Shown here in pieces: positions 5,804 to 5,984 of a DNA stretch of 5,984 nucleotides; positions within the stretch are counted from its first letter, which is position 1; each line of letters opens with the position of its first letter. The stretch lies in the NCBI GenBank assembly GCA_964644025.1, contig CAZXVW010000238.1:1-5984 (forward strand). The letters are read 5' to 3'. Source of the stretch: CAZXVW01 sp964644025 (GTDB lineage: Bacteria > Acidobacteriota > Terriglobia > Bryobacterales > Bryobacteraceae). Below the pieces are notes generated by a model. The model was not told the origin of the DNA, did not search any database, and was given only the letters and a program-made list of their open reading frames with translations. Position numbers and translations under genes: made by a program.

Positions 5804-5984
5804 ATGTCTGGTGATACGTTGAACCGTCGCCATTTTATTGTTCGCTTGAGCAGCGCGGGCGCGGCAATGGCATTCGCTCCCCTGCAGCCGGCGCGCGCCG
5901 CGGACCCGCTCGAAGACCGGCTGAAAGCCGGGTGGCTGATGCCCCCCCGCTCTTACCGCCCGCATACCCGTTGGTGGTGGCCGG
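5804..5984 (+). CDS. Tat-exported glycoside hydrolase, GH106 alpha-L-rhamnosidase-like (5' part only)
   Basis: Only the first 60 codons are in the window; the frame is open to the edge. Seen: an N-terminus with a twin-arginine motif (NRRHFIV, Arg at 8 and 9), a mildly hydrophobic stretch LSSAGAAMAFAPL, and a likely cleavage site at ARA-A (residues 30-33). This is a Tat signal, so the protein folds in the cytoplasm and is exported to the periplasm or beyond. The mature start DPLEDRLKAGWLMPPRSYRP followed by HTRWWWP (54-60) resembles the opening of GH106-type alpha-L-rhamnosidases and related acidobacterial hydrolases, in which a Pro-Pro...Arg-Pro-x-x-Arg-Trp-Trp-Trp-Pro-Gly block opens the catalytic region. 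If correct, it would release L-rhamnose from pectin-type or other plant or bacterial glycans. It follows the receptor on the same strand and may share its transcript. The Tat signal is fairly sure; the GH106 call rests on one motif and could be another hydrolase family. Confidence 0.65.
   Translation, partial: MSGDTLNRRHFIVRLSSAGAAMAFAPLQPARAADPLEDRLKAGWLMPPRSYRPHTRWWWP

Noticed and set aside
5711..5965. Minus-strand open frame of 84 codons at the right end
   Set aside because: It is antisense to the Tat signal and hydrolase start, which has a clear RBS, RR motif and Trp-rich motif.

Overview
This GC-rich window looks like a chromosomal segment of an Acidobacteriota genome, most like the Solibacter/Bryobacter group. 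The main reason is the large Oar-like TonB-dependent receptor: a carboxypeptidase-regulatory-like domain, then a plug, then a barrel of about 900 residues. Such receptors are strongly expanded in that phylum and often sit beside Tat-exported glycoside hydrolases. The taxon is inferred from protein style, not from a marker gene.

Layout. Positions 27-551 (minus) encode a 2-Cys peroxiredoxin of the AhpC type. Positions 552-820 are non-coding and hold a three-arm set of inverted repeats. Positions 821-1942 (minus) encode a one-component regulator that joins an IclR-type winged helix to a sugar-type periplasmic-binding-protein fold. Positions 1943-2212 are a divergent control region. They hold a perfect 13-bp direct repeat, a plausible sigma70 promoter facing right, and a stem-loop just before the receptor's ribosome binding site. 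Positions 2213-5668 (plus) encode the 1151-residue receptor. After a 135-bp gap, positions 5804-5984 (plus) hold the first 60 codons of a Tat-exported enzyme, cut by the window edge. Its Arg-Pro...Arg-Trp-Trp-Trp-Pro motif recalls the start of the catalytic region of GH106-type alpha-L-rhamnosidases.

Working model (inference). The regulator, receptor and exported hydrolase form a compact carbohydrate-use locus. The hydrolase would cut a rhamnose-containing glycan, the receptor would bind or import products across the outer membrane, and the regulator would sense a sugar in the cytoplasm and control the divergent promoter region through the repeated 13-mer. The peroxiredoxin is a stress-defence neighbour with no evident link to this role. 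No SusD-like protein and no inner-membrane transporter are visible in the window.
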